A DNA stretch of 64,000 bases. It comes from a bacterium. GTDB taxonomy: Bacteria; Vulcanimicrobiota; Xenobia; Xenobiales; JADMJV01. Under the pieces are notes generated by a model, which saw only the letters and a list, made by a program, of their open reading frames with translations, ran no database searches and was not told where the DNA came from. This document shows, one piece after another, positions 43,119-51,591 of the stretch. Made by a program: the position numbers and the translations under genes. The stretch covers positions 10,016 to 74,015 of the forward strand of contig JADMJV010000092.1 of NCBI GenBank assembly GCA_018780265.1, given 5' to 3'. Each line of letters opens with the position of its first letter. Position 1 is the stretch's first letter.

Positions 43119-43727
43119 TTAGATCGAATAGCCGAACCAGCTGCCCGTGGAGTATCCGCCGCCGTAGGCGTAGGATTGGCCCCACATATTGCCCTGCTGC
43201 TGGTTCCAGTGCCGTTGGCCCGTCCACAGATTGCCACCCACGTTGGCGTTGCTGTAGCCCCACAGATTGGCGTTGGTGCTGCCCTGAGAATAGTTGCCCC
43301 AGACGTCGTTGGCGTAGCGGTTGTTGGAGTAGTTGCCAAAGACGTCCTGATAGGTCGAACTGCCCCGATTGACGCCACTCGTGTCCGAGCCCCAATAATT
43401 ATCCTGACGTTGTATTCCGTTCCAAGAGCCGTTCATGCCGTCCACGTAAGCCCCTCGGCCGGTGTTAAAGCCTATTTCTCCCGCGTTGTATACACCGCCG
43501 TAGCCATTGCCGTAGGACTGGTAGCCACGTACGCCCAGACTGACATCCATCTTGCCGTCGCCATTGGTGTCGCCCAACTGCAGGTTGATCCTATTTTGCC
43601 AGACCTGCCTGAAAAGGATCTCAAAATGGGGTTGAGCCTGACAAATATCATATTCATCCAGGCCCGTTTCTAGTGTAGTGGGAGCTATGGAAGACAGTGA
43701 CTGGATGGCCGATCGGGCGGCCCGCAT
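43119..43727 (-). CDS. Asn/Gly/Tyr-rich low-complexity protein, start uncertain
   Basis: The clear coding part runs from about residue 50 (LQLGDTNGDGKMDVSLGVRG, an EF-hand-like DxNxDGxxD loop) to the end. The C-terminal 130 residues are rich in Asn, Gly, Tyr and Ser (YGNGYGGVYNAGE, WGNYSQGSTNANLWGYSNAN), prion-like in composition. The only in-frame ATG upstream (43727) has no ribosome site and lies over the divergent PLP-enzyme gene. A TTG or a missing 5' part is possible. It could form an extracellular or aggregating matrix, but no signal peptide is visible. Confidence 0.55.
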   Translation of the reverse strand: MRAARSAIQSLSSIAPTTLETGLDEYDICQAQPHFEILFRQVWQNRINLQLGDTNGDGKMDVSLGVRGYQSYGNGYGGVYNAGEIGFNTGRGAYVDGMNGSWNGIQRQDNYWGSDTSGVNRGSSTYQDVFGNYSNNRYANDVWGNYSQGSTNANLWGYSNANVGGNLWTGQRHWNQQQGNMWGQSYAYGGGYSTGSWFGYSI

Positions 43728-45039
43728 CCAAGGCCGGGACCTGGACGCGCTATATTCTGAGAAGACCCACCTGGTTCATGGCCGGTTCGGTGCCGCCCAC
43801 TGGGACTACAAGCACCACATCGTGCCTCCAGCCTCGGCCTCGGTAGCCTACCGACTCAATACCAGTCAGCGGGGGGCACGCGGTTTTCAGGAATTCGGTC
43901 ACGATCATTTGGGGGACGGGGAACACATACTCATCTATGACCGGTTGGACGAGCCAACCCGGGCCATGCTGGAGGAGAATCTTGCCTACGCCGAGCGCGG
44001 CGAGTGCGCGGTTGCGTTTGCCTCGGGAATGGCGGCGATCTCGGCCGCATTGTGCACTTCGGCCGCCTCCGGGACCCATATCCTTACCCACGACGTACTC
44101 TATGGCTGCACTTTTAGTCTGTTGCGCAACTGGCTACCACGCTTTGGGATCGAGGCCAGCACGGCCGACTTCCTTCATCCCGAGGAAGCTTTGAAACAGA
44201 TCCGACCCAATACCACCATCGTCTACTTCGAGACACCCGTAAATCCAGACCTGACCTTGATTGACATCAAAGCGGTGACCAGGCGGGTCAAAGCGATCAA
44301 TGCCGAACGCCCCGAGGAACAACAGATTCGGGTGATCGTGGACAATACTTTTGCCACTCCCTACGGACAACGACCACTGACCATGGGAGCGGATGTGGTG
44401 GTTTCAAGTCTGACCAAAAACATCGGAGGATTTGGCACCGACCTGGGCGGAGTGGTGGTGGGTCCGGCCTCTCTGGAGCGGGCCTGGCTTGGATTTCGCA
44501 AGGATTTTGGGGGCGTGCTTTCCCCTCGAAATGCCTGGCCCATTTTGGTCTACGGGTTGCCCACCCTAACGATACGCATTCGCCAGCAGCAGCAGACAGC
44601 CACCAAGTTGGCTCGCTTCCTACACCGTCATCCGTGCATCACGGCGGTCAGCTATCCCGGATTGGATTCGTTTGCCCAGAAAGAGCTGGCCCACCGCCAG
44701 CTGATTGACTACGACGGCCATTTTGCTCCGGGAACCTTGATCTACTTCACTCTGCGCGAGGACTCTGCCCATCCGGGGGCCAACGGGCAGCGCTTTATCG
44801 ACTACCTGGCCGAGAATTCCTATGCCATCACCATGGCCGTGAGTCTGGGACAGGTGCGCACCCTGATTGAGCACCCCTTTTCCATGACCCACAGCGCTCT
44901 GGCGGCTGACGCCTCGGCTCGCAGTCGAATCGATCCGGGTGGCATTCGCCTGTCGGTGGGACTGGAAAAGGGCGATGACTTGATCCATGACCTGTCCGAA
45001 GCCCTGGAGCACGTTTTTCAGCCGCAACAGCGCGCCTGA
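43687..45039 (+). CDS. PLP-dependent transsulfuration enzyme (Cys/Met metabolism family)
   Basis: 450 residues from the ATG at 43687; an ATG six codons on is also possible. Cys/Met-metabolism signatures: YDRLDEPTRAMLEENLAYAE, FASGMAAISAAL, YFETPVNPDL, IVDNTFATPYGQRPLTMGAD, and SSLTKNIGGFGTDLGG with the PLP lysine. The C-terminal IRLSVGLEKGDDLI is also typical. Members are cystathionine gamma-synthase, gamma-lyase or methionine gamma-lyase. An N-terminal extension of about 60 residues and inserts make the exact reaction unclear. No sulfur-metabolism neighbours help. Confidence 0.9.
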   Translation: MEDSDWMADRAARIQGRDLDALYSEKTHLVHGRFGAAHWDYKHHIVPPASASVAYRLNTSQRGARGFQEFGHDHLGDGEHILIYDRLDEPTRAMLEENLAYAERGECAVAFASGMAAISAALCTSAASGTHILTHDVLYGCTFSLLRNWLPRFGIEASTADFLHPEEALKQIRPNTTIVYFETPVNPDLTLIDIKAVTRRVKAINAERPEEQQIRVIVDNTFATPYGQRPLTMGADVVVSSLTKNIGGFGTDLGGVVVGPASLERAWLGFRKDFGGVLSPRNAWPILVYGLPTLTIRIRQQQQTATKLARFLHRHPCITAVSYPGLDSFAQKELAHRQLIDYDGHFAPGTLIYFTLREDSAHPGANGQRFIDYLAENSYAITMAVSLGQVRTLIEHPFSMTHSALAADASARSRIDPGGIRLSVGLEKGDDLIHDLSEALEHVFQPQQRA

Positions 45040-45131
45040 CCAAATGTCGCGATTGTAACAGCCGATTCACAGGCCGTCCAAATCCATTGCTTAGTCTGAG
45101 GCCAAAGATAGACAAGCAGGTTCAGAGCACC

Positions 45132-45722
45132 ATGAAAATTCAGCAAAACCTTCCGCAACAGGTCCAAAGCTGGCTACAGCAAGTTCGCCAGGCCGATCAA
45201 AGCGCCGCCGACCGCGATCTCCGCCCCGACCGGGTCGATTTGACCGCCCCAGGACTGGCGCTCGGCCAGGACGAGGATCGCGTTACCCGGGCGCGGGCCG
45301 GTTTTGATCGTCGGGGAACTCTGGGCGCCAGCCTGACGGTGGATACTCATCTGGATGCGTTTTGGATCTCCGAAGCCAAAGTGAAGGTGCAGCGGGAGGG
45401 CGACTGGGAACAGGTTCAAGTGAGCCTGCATCATCCTCGCGACCCGCAAATGTTCGACTACCGGGCCAGTTACGCGCGCCACCTGGACAGCGGCGAGATC
45501 AGGGACGCTCAGGTTGTACCCGGCCCTCCCGAAGGGTTGGAACTGGTTCGAGAAATCTTCACCGACAAAACCAGCCAGTTGACCATGGCCGGGGGCGGAG
45601 CCGTTGGAGCCCTGGCCGGTAGCCTGCTGGGTGTCGGTTTGGCGGGACCTTTGGGCGGGGCCGCGGCGGGTGCCGGTCTGGCCTACTTGTTCTGTGTACA
45701 AGAGCGGGCTTACGGCATTTAG
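45132..45722 (+). CDS. Small protein with Gly/Ala-rich membrane segment, unknown function
   Basis: 196 residues from the ATG at 45132. The first 150 residues are polar, with a beta-rich middle (GASLTVDTHLDAFWISEAKVKV, VQVSLHHPRDPQMFDYRASYA). The C-terminus is a glycine-zipper-like hydrophobic stretch (AVGALAGSLLGVGLAGPLGG, AAAGAGLAYLF). Glycine zippers insert in membranes. No signal peptide. The gene overlaps the opposing protease gene by four bases. Confidence 0.75.
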   Translation: MKIQQNLPQQVQSWLQQVRQADQSAADRDLRPDRVDLTAPGLALGQDEDRVTRARAGFDRRGTLGASLTVDTHLDAFWISEAKVKVQREGDWEQVQVSLHHPRDPQMFDYRASYARHLDSGEIRDAQVVPGPPEGLELVREIFTDKTSQLTMAGGGAVGALAGSLLGVGLAGPLGGAAAGAGLAYLFCVQERAYGI

Positions 45723-46597
45723 GCGCGCCTTCGCGCCTTCGTCTTGGTGGTTTTCTTGGTGGCTGCCTGGGTCAGGTGTTCGGCGATGGTCTCCTCGATG
45801 CAGTCGACGGGATAGACCTGCGTCAAGCCGGAATTTTCCTCGAATAAGATGCGGGCATGGCCGGTTTGATTGCTGGTCGCGACATCCTGGTAAGCCAGGT
45901 AAGAGTAGGCAATCCCGATCAGGGCCGGACGCACCGCCGGCCCGTCCGACGGGATCATGACTTCGGGGGCCAACACCACCGGGCCGCCACTGTTGCCGGG
46001 AAAGACTTCGGCATCGACGAGATAGCTGTCGGCATGACCACTGTAGAGTTCTTGCACCTGGGCGATGCAGCCGCGCCGAACCACCGGGGCATTGCGAAAT
46101 GAGCCGACTGCCCCCAGTGGGAAGCCCAAGATAAAGACGTCATCGCCTTCGCAAACCAGTTCTCGCATGCGCTCCACCATGTAGGCCGTATGTTGACTGC
46201 TGAACATTAATTCGCTGAGTCGCTCACTTACGCGCATCTCGGGAAAGTCGAAGGGGATGACGGCTATATCAATCTCCGGGTCGGGGTGGCCGCACCAGAG
46301 GGGACGGCCGGCCCGGTCGAGCAGCGGGCAACCATAGTGCTTGGCACGGCTATGTTCGACGGCCGGGTTGAAGCGCATATAGAGCAAGGGGACGTCCTCG
46401 ACGACGTGGCGGTTGGTGACCAGGTAAACATAGCCTTGCTGGGTCTGTCCGGGTGGGATGTGTCCGTAGAGAAAACCCGTAGCCGTCCACACGATGGGCG
46501 GGTCCTTGGGGGAGTGCTTCGAAGGAGGCGGCGCGCTGGGGTCGGGGGTACCCAAAGCCAGAATGCATTTTAAGAAGAGCGAGGGAAGTCGGCTCAC
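45719..46597 (-). CDS. Trypsin-like serine protease domain protein
   Basis: 292 residues. A short hydrophobic N-terminus (LPSLFLKCILALG) is followed by the chymotrypsin-fold triad: His in YLVTNRHVVED, Asp in PEIDIAVIPFD and Ser in VFPGNSGGPVV. No PDZ domain follows. The C-terminus is Lys/Arg-rich. The His motif differs slightly from TxxHV as usual for the Trypsin_2 group. Its ATG overlaps the stop of the SGNH hydrolase gene by four bases, making it the last gene of a three-gene unit that starts with the GH144-like enzyme. Confidence 0.85.
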   Translation of the reverse strand: MSRLPSLFLKCILALGTPDPSAPPPSKHSPKDPPIVWTATGFLYGHIPPGQTQQGYVYLVTNRHVVEDVPLLYMRFNPAVEHSRAKHYGCPLLDRAGRPLWCGHPDPEIDIAVIPFDFPEMRVSERLSELMFSSQHTAYMVERMRELVCEGDDVFILGFPLGAVGSFRNAPVVRRGCIAQVQELYSGHADSYLVDAEVFPGNSGGPVVLAPEVMIPSDGPAVRPALIGIAYSYLAYQDVATSNQTGHARILFEENSGLTQVYPVDCIEETIAEHLTQAATKKTTKTKARRRA

Positions 46598-47343
46598 TCG
46601 GCGATAACCCGCAAGGACAGGCGCCGATCAGAGATTTTCAAGATTTTGCACACTTCCGGCAGCAACTTTTCCGCCCAAATTCGACAGCCCAGAGTTCCGG
46701 GGTGGAACCCATCGGGACTGAAAGTATCCAGGGTATGGCGCGTTTGTAAATCGAAGCGGTGCCAGGGAGCCGGCAAATGCGCGGTCTCGGCCCGCAATTG
46801 GTCGACTCGCCAGGCCAGGAAGCTGCGTAACGGGTATGGGAAACAGGGAAAATCATTGAGGTTTGGCAGTCCTATCCAAAGCCACGGCACCCCTTTTTCG
46901 AGTTCCGCCAGGCGACTTAAATTGTCGACGTAAGCCGAGGGTGAGCGCAAGCGCAGGGCGTCATTGACTCCGGCTGAAACCAGCCAGAGGTCCACTTCAG
47001 GTAGTGTTTTCGGCAGGGAGCTGAGCAGGTTCTGAGTGCAGGAGCCGTTGTGAGCCAGGTTGGTCCAGCTCACCGTGCGTCCGCTTTTTTGGGCCAGCAT
47101 TCGGGTCAGGTGACCCACCAGCGTCCCGGCTTCGTCCTGGTGGCCAATACCGGCCATAATGCTGTCACCGATAAACCCGAGTCGAATGGCCGGGGCGGCC
47201 CCCGGAATTTGTCCCTCGGCCTGGAAGCAGTCCGGCAACTGAGGTACGCGCTGCCTCACCTGACGGCTCTGCAGATAGAGCCAGGGCCCGGCAGTGGTCA
47301 GGGTGAGGGCCAGTTGAGCCGTGTCCAGCAGGTTTCGATTCAT
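46594..47343 (-). CDS. SGNH/GDSL hydrolase
   Basis: 249 residues. An N-terminal hydrophobic helix (LLDTAQLALTLTTAGPWLYL) may anchor it. Block I is LGFIGDSIMAGIG (nucleophile Ser), block II a Gly in the NLAHNGSCTQNL region, block III VSAGVNDAL, and block V SPDGFHPGTLG (Asp and His). It hydrolyses esters, often on glycans. The gene overlaps both neighbours by four bases. With an upstream GH144-type enzyme, removal of ester substituents from a beta-1,2-glucan is a reasonable inference. Confidence 0.9.
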   Translation of the reverse strand: MNRNLLDTAQLALTLTTAGPWLYLQSRQVRQRVPQLPDCFQAEGQIPGAAPAIRLGFIGDSIMAGIGHQDEAGTLVGHLTRMLAQKSGRTVSWTNLAHNGSCTQNLLSSLPKTLPEVDLWLVSAGVNDALRLRSPSAYVDNLSRLAELEKGVPWLWIGLPNLNDFPCFPYPLRSFLAWRVDQLRAETAHLPAPWHRFDLQTRHTLDTFSPDGFHPGTLGCRIWAEKLLPEVCKILKISDRRLSLRVIAE

Positions 47344-48647
47344 GAGTGTTGGAATCCCAGTTTCTTTAGCCCGACCTGGACTTCCGGGCAGCTCATGAAA
47401 AGTTTCCAGAGCAGACCGGTGCGGTGATTCTCCATCATCACCACAATCGGTCCCTGGTCGATGGCCAGGTAGTGGGGGGGCATCCAGTTGTCGGTTTCGC
47501 TAAAAGCATCGTAGGGGCCGTAAGGACCGTAGAGCATGCTGCCAAAGCGCTCTTGCCAGTGGTGCATGGCGGCACTGGCTTCCCTGGGCAGGTAGGGAAA
47601 AGACGAGAGGGCGGCCGTGGGCGAGATCACACCCACATCGTTTTTCAAATCAGGTGCGTGTCCGCCGTAGCCTTTGGGCGAGTAGCTGGACGTAAGTCCC
47701 CAACTGCCGGGCCCGTAGCCTTTGTAGTGCTTCGGATTGTCGAGGCACCACTGGTAGTTGACCCGGGCCTGATTGCGGGTCTCCTGCTCGTAGTCGGCAT
47801 ATTGATCCTTTAGGCCGTGAGGATCCAGGCCCAGATACGAGTAGTGAGCCCAGAACAGCGGACCGCCGTTGTCGGCATCGCCCTGGTAGTAGAGTTGCAG
47901 GGGGATGCCCAGGGCCTGATGAGGGTGGCGCAGTGTACCGTTCTGAGCCCATCCTTGGTGATAGACTTCGGGGCCTACCGGGTGGGTGGGGGAGGAAGCG
48001 GCGAGTAAGTACATGATCAGGCACTCGTTGTAGCCATGCACGGGGAAATTCATTTGCCAGGCATAATTGGGGCTCCAGTGCCAGTAGAGCACGTTTTTTC
48101 CGTTGCGATACCAGTCAAAATCGATGTCTCGCCAGAGCCTGTCCATCCTTTCGGCCAGCTTTCTCTGGCGCGCACTGCCATCCTTGAAATATTGGCGCAC
48201 GCACAGCAGTCCCTGGGCCAGAAAAGAACTTTCCACCAGATCGCCCCCGTCGTCCTTGGTGCCGAAGGGCTTCACTTTACCGGTCGGGCCGTCCAGCCAG
48301 TGGGGCCAGGCACCGTGGAAGCGGTCACAGGTTTCTAAAAAGGTCGCAATGGTTTCATATCGTTGCAAGGCCTGGTCGCGGGTGATATAGCCGCGTTCGA
48401 TACCCACCAGGATGGCCATCAGGCCAAATCCGCTGCCACCGGTGGTGACCACATCGCGGTCGTTGGAAGGATAGAGGTTGTCGCAATGGATGCGTTCGCG
48501 TGCCAGTCCGCTGTTGGGTTCGGCACCGTCCCAAAAGTATTGGAACGTACTCTCCTGTACCTGGCCAAAGAGAGGATCCTCCTCTTGGGCGGGGGCGCCC
48601 ACGCTCAGTAGAGCGGCGGTGCAAAAGGCGACGGCAAGATTCTTCAT
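47340..48647 (-). CDS. GH144-like (glycoamylase family, PF10091-type) secreted glucanase
   Basis: 435 residues with a signal peptide (MKNLAVAFCTAALLSVGAPA). Family motifs: FQYFWDGAEPNSGLARERI, TTGGSGFGLMAILVGIERGYI, the acidic pair KDDGGDLVESSFLAQGLL, WHWSPNYAWQMNFPVHGYNECLIMYLLAASSP, and LGLDPHGLKDQYADY with AIDQGPIVVMMENHRTGLLW at the end. GH144 members are endo-beta-1,2-glucanases or related hydrolases acting on cyclic or linear beta-1,2-glucans. It heads the ATGA-linked unit with the SGNH hydrolase and the protease. The 144 bases upstream hold the terminator of the convergent DUF2950 gene region. Confidence 0.88.
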   Translation of the reverse strand: MKNLAVAFCTAALLSVGAPAQEEDPLFGQVQESTFQYFWDGAEPNSGLARERIHCDNLYPSNDRDVVTTGGSGFGLMAILVGIERGYITRDQALQRYETIATFLETCDRFHGAWPHWLDGPTGKVKPFGTKDDGGDLVESSFLAQGLLCVRQYFKDGSARQRKLAERMDRLWRDIDFDWYRNGKNVLYWHWSPNYAWQMNFPVHGYNECLIMYLLAASSPTHPVGPEVYHQGWAQNGTLRHPHQALGIPLQLYYQGDADNGGPLFWAHYSYLGLDPHGLKDQYADYEQETRNQARVNYQWCLDNPKHYKGYGPGSWGLTSSYSPKGYGGHAPDLKNDVGVISPTAALSSFPYLPREASAAMHHWQERFGSMLYGPYGPYDAFSETDNWMPPHYLAIDQGPIVVMMENHRTGLLWKLFMSCPEVQVGLKKLGFQHS

Positions 48648-48742
48648 GCTGGCTAGGATGCTCGGCCCACCCAGAATCTCCTACCGCCTACCCTCCGTTG
48701 CCCGCCGCGCCAAAGCCTGAACTCTAGTTCCACAAAACAAGT

Positions 48743-48765
48743 GAGGAGGCTTTGCGGGCCTCCTC
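48743..48765 (-). terminator. Intrinsic terminator after the DUF2950 gene
   Basis: The stem GAGGAGGC (48743-48750) / GCCTCCTC (48758-48765) with a 7-base loop lies downstream of the minus-strand stop at 48792. ACTTGTTTTG follows on that strand. Confidence 0.75.
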
Positions 48766-48791
48766 CTTTGAATCTCCCTGAGCTCGGATTC

Positions 48792-49685
48792 TTAGAGCCG
48801 TTTCCAGCCGGGTCCGGGGTCAAAGGTCTTCATCGACATGCCCACATCGGCCGTCTTGTCCTTCAAGTCTCGCTGATAGATCACGCCTCCGGGACCAACC
48901 ACAAAGGTCATAATGCCCGAGTGGCCATAGCTGGCTGGATAGGCGACCATGGCAAAACCGGCCACCATGTTGCCGTTGATGATGTAGGAATAGGCCCCGC
49001 CGGGGGCCGATGGGCCTTGACCGGTGAGGATGCGATAGTGATAGCCGTGGAAGGGTTTGCCGGCAGCAGCGCCTTTATTGGCCGCCTCAGCCATAAACGG
49101 CCCCAAAGGGCTGGGCGATTCTCCGGCTCCGGCCTCCCAGTAGAGTCCGTCATGCTTGCCGCTCTGGCTGGCGAAAAGCTGAGCATAACGTGCGATGCCA
49201 GAACTGTCTGGATCGATGGTGGCGTACTCTCGCTGGGCATGAGTGTAGGCTTCACAGGCGCGAATGACACTCAGTTCATTCTTTCCAATGCGGCGAGCCC
49301 GAACTTCCTCCAGACCCAGCACTCCGTCGAAATACCAGACCTGCTTTTTCTTGACCAGGGGCAGCGGCACCGGGAAATTCTCGACACCGATGACCATCGT
49401 GTTCAGCGAATCGTTCACCTTTACCAGATGCATCTTCTCCTTGCACTTCTTCACAAAAGCCTCATGATTGGCGGCGTCTTCGGCCGGGTCGCCGGTGGTG
49501 ATCATGGCCTTGGCGTTCTTGCCCACCAGTTTCTCCAAGGCGGCCAGGTCGTTGGCACCAGTTGCCTCCACCAGCGCGTTGGCCGCTTCGTCAGGGGTGG
49601 CAAAGGTGCGTTGCGCTGGCTCTTGGGCCAAGGCTGGCACTACCAATCCGACCAGCAAAAGTGCAGATATCAAAAACTTGTTCAT
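48792..49685 (-). CDS. DUF2950 family secreted protein
   Basis: 297 residues from the ATG at 49685, which starts a signal peptide (MNKFLISALLLVGLVVPALA). DUF2950 signature segments are present: FATPDEAANALVEATGANDLAAL, KHDGLYWEAGAGESPSPLGPFM, KPFHGYHYRILTGQGPSAPGGAYSY, MVAGFAMVAYPASYGHSGIMTFVV and the final MKTFDPGPGW. The family is periplasmic with no known activity. The ATG overlaps the DUF3300 stop by four bases. The DUF3300-DUF2950 pair is a recurrent gene order, which supports joint function. Confidence 0.93.
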   Translation of the reverse strand: MNKFLISALLLVGLVVPALAQEPAQRTFATPDEAANALVEATGANDLAALEKLVGKNAKAMITTGDPAEDAANHEAFVKKCKEKMHLVKVNDSLNTMVIGVENFPVPLPLVKKKQVWYFDGVLGLEEVRARRIGKNELSVIRACEAYTHAQREYATIDPDSSGIARYAQLFASQSGKHDGLYWEAGAGESPSPLGPFMAEAANKGAAAGKPFHGYHYRILTGQGPSAPGGAYSYIINGNMVAGFAMVAYPASYGHSGIMTFVVGPGGVIYQRDLKDKTADVGMSMKTFDPGPGWKRL

Positions 49686-50638
49686 CGGCGGAAACCTCCC
49701 CCTCTGCCCATACTGGCATAGCCTCGGCTGGAATAGTGGCTGGCGTAGCCGCCGCCCGCGGTGGTGGCGAAGGTGGAACCGCTGCGATAACCACCGCCCG
49801 CGGCGCCGTAGCCACGGTAGCCGGCCGCAGTGGTTCCGGTGTGATACACTGAGGTGTTGCCGGCGGGCCCGCGATACACGCCGGTGGAGCCGGTGTGTAC
49901 TGCTCCTCCCGCACCGTAATTGTAGTTGTGACCCCAGGCGGCGGCACCGGAATAGCGGTAGCCAGCAGCCCCGTATGGGACCGCACGCACTGCGGTCCCG
50001 CAATACATACTGTGGGTGGCCCAGTTGAAGGCTCCATAGTTGTTGTTGTAGGCGGCTCCTAAGGCCACACCCGCGCCAAACGTGAGCAATCCGGCTCCGT
50101 AGGGATAACTGCTGCCATACAAGTAGGTAGGGTCGTAGGTTGGCACGTAAACCGTGTCAGGATCGGCAGGTTGAATTTGGATGGTAGAGTTATCCGTGAC
50201 GATCTTCTGCTGAGGGGTGTCCTGCAACGCTCCCATCTGCTGAGCTTGAGCCCGCAAGCTTTGGACACAGTCCATCACGCTGGCTTTGTCCTGCAGAAAG
50301 TCTTGACCGAGTGTGCGGGTGTCCTCCATGTCGTCGGTCATTTTTTGTAGCACATCTGGAAAAGTACATAACGCCTGTACGCTGGGATCCCACTGCTGGG
50401 ATTTCAGGGCCCTGGCCAAAGCGTCCCCCTGCAAGCCAGGATTGGCTTTGCACCAGACGGCCGCAGCCATGACCTGATCGGGATAGGTGGATGCGGCCAG
50501 CACCTGGGCCAGCAGAGTATCCGGATAGAGGGCATAGGGCGCACACAGGGGAGTGAGCGGGTCCGACTGGGCCCACACGGGAGAGATGAAACACAGGGTG
50601 GCCAGGCATGCGCCGGTCGCCCATCTTTTTACTTGCAT
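49682..50638 (-). CDS. DUF3300 family secreted protein
   Basis: 318 residues with a signal peptide (MQVKRWATGACLATLCFISPVWA). The DUF3300 core is LAPYALYPDTLLAQVLAASTYPDQVM-like at residues 30-60 and continues with DALARALKSQQWDPSVQALCTFPDVLQKM and IQPADPDTVYVPTYDPTYLYG. A long Gly/Tyr/Ser-rich, repeat-like C-terminus (residues 190-318) contains many YRG, YGAG and STG motifs. It is likely envelope-located. It is coupled to the DUF2950 gene by ATGA overlap. Confidence 0.92.
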   Translation of the reverse strand: MQVKRWATGACLATLCFISPVWAQSDPLTPLCAPYALYPDTLLAQVLAASTYPDQVMAAAVWCKANPGLQGDALARALKSQQWDPSVQALCTFPDVLQKMTDDMEDTRTLGQDFLQDKASVMDCVQSLRAQAQQMGALQDTPQQKIVTDNSTIQIQPADPDTVYVPTYDPTYLYGSSYPYGAGLLTFGAGVALGAAYNNNYGAFNWATHSMYCGTAVRAVPYGAAGYRYSGAAAWGHNYNYGAGGAVHTGSTGVYRGPAGNTSVYHTGTTAAGYRGYGAAGGGYRSGSTFATTAGGGYASHYSSRGYASMGRGGGFRR

Positions 50639-50824
50639 AGAGTAGCTCCTCTCGATGTCGCACCAGCCTTTCCACGGTTCCAGTAGGGGACCTTCCAGAG
50701 ACGAGGGGGATCCAGGCCCTGATGATTTGACAAGAAGCGTCGCCTTACTCGGTCGCCCCTTGACGGCTCACCATGTCGGAGTGACATAGAATGCAAGATC
50801 TTTTCTGGAACGGTGAGGACCAAC

Positions 50825-50983
50825 ATGACGCACATTCCGTCCCTGTCTACCCTTCGGGTCAGCTATCTCCGCCTACAACCTTCATCGTACGACGCAGTGG
50901 AACAACTGCGATCAGCGCTCGAATCGTCTTTGGTGCAGCAGTCTTCGCTGCAGAAAAATTGGAGAAAACTGCTGGCAGGGTAG
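50825..50983 (+). CDS. Possible small protein of 52 residues
   Basis: An ATG at 50825 with GTGAGG seven bases upstream opens MTHIPSLSTLRVSYLRLQPS followed by SYDAVEQLRSALESSLVQQS and a basic end, NWRKLLAG. The second half could form an amphipathic helix. A promoter-like TTGACG (50760) with GACATA 17 bases later lies upstream. No family recognised. The remaining gene-free bases from 50639 to 51034 show nothing else. Confidence 0.45.
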   Translation: MTHIPSLSTLRVSYLRLQPSSYDAVEQLRSALESSLVQQSSLQKNWRKLLAG

Positions 50984-51034
50984 AGGCAAATTCAACAGGT
51001 CCCGCGGCCAGCCCAGGCCGCGCCGCACGCCTTG

Positions 51035-51412
51035 CTAACTGGTAAACTTGAGCAAAGCTTGCACGTTAGAAATCAAATCCTGACTGTTGAACGGCTTGGT
51101 TAAGTAGCTGGTCGCCCCCAGGGTCGCTCCCCGCGCTATCGAGATCGGGTCGGCCTCGGCCGTCAGCATAATCACAGGCATTTGCGGATTGGAACAAGCC
51201 TGGCGAACGGCGTTCAGGACCTCAAAACCGTTCAGTTTCGGCATCTTTACGTCGCAAATCAACAGATCGTACGCCTCTTTCTCCAGCCTGGCCAGCGCCG
51301 TGAAGCCATTGTCCTCATCCTCGATGGCCAGTGTATCGTCCCACTCTTCCAGAATATCTCGCACCATAGTTCTCATTCCATCCTGGTCATCGACGATCAA
51401 AATTCTTTTCAT
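51035..51412 (-). CDS. Single-domain response regulator (CheY-like)
   Basis: 125 residues from the ATG at 51412. Receiver landmarks are complete: acidic pocket ILIVDDQDG, phosphoacceptor Asp in LLICDVKMPKLNG, switch Thr in VIMLTAEAD, and Lys in SYLTKPFNSQDL. There is no output domain, so it relays a phosphoryl signal to a partner. No histidine kinase is adjacent. The gene follows the HEAT/WD40 protein on the same strand, with 180 bases between that hold a coding-like extension (see 51445-51591). Confidence 0.95.
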   Translation of the reverse strand: MKRILIVDDQDGMRTMVRDILEEWDDTLAIEDEDNGFTALARLEKEAYDLLICDVKMPKLNGFEVLNAVRQACSNPQMPVIMLTAEADPISIARGATLGATSYLTKPFNSQDLISNVQALLKFTS

Positions 51413-51444
51413 TCCGCACTCTTCGTCAGCCCGCCCGGCCCTGC

Positions 51445-51591
51445 CTACGGGGAAAACCCTACATTTTCCACGGCACACAAATCGACCGTAAATGGCATTT
51501 GAACCGCGCAAAGTCGCGGGATCCCTTGCACCTGGCTGAGGTGTTCGACCAGTGAGCGCACGTCTGTCGCCACCGCGTGACCCAACTCCGA
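51445..51591 (-). other. Coding-like 48-codon frame after the HEAT/WD40 stop
   Basis: Directly after the TAG of the HEAT/WD40 gene, the same frame stays open to a second TAG and reads SELGHAVATDVRSLVEHLSQV, then QGIPRLCAVQMPFTVDL and CAVENVGFSP. The composition is that of a real protein end. It could be a 3' extension lost by a stop mutation, a translated small gene from an internal TTG/GTG, or a remnant. I cannot choose. Confidence 0.35.
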
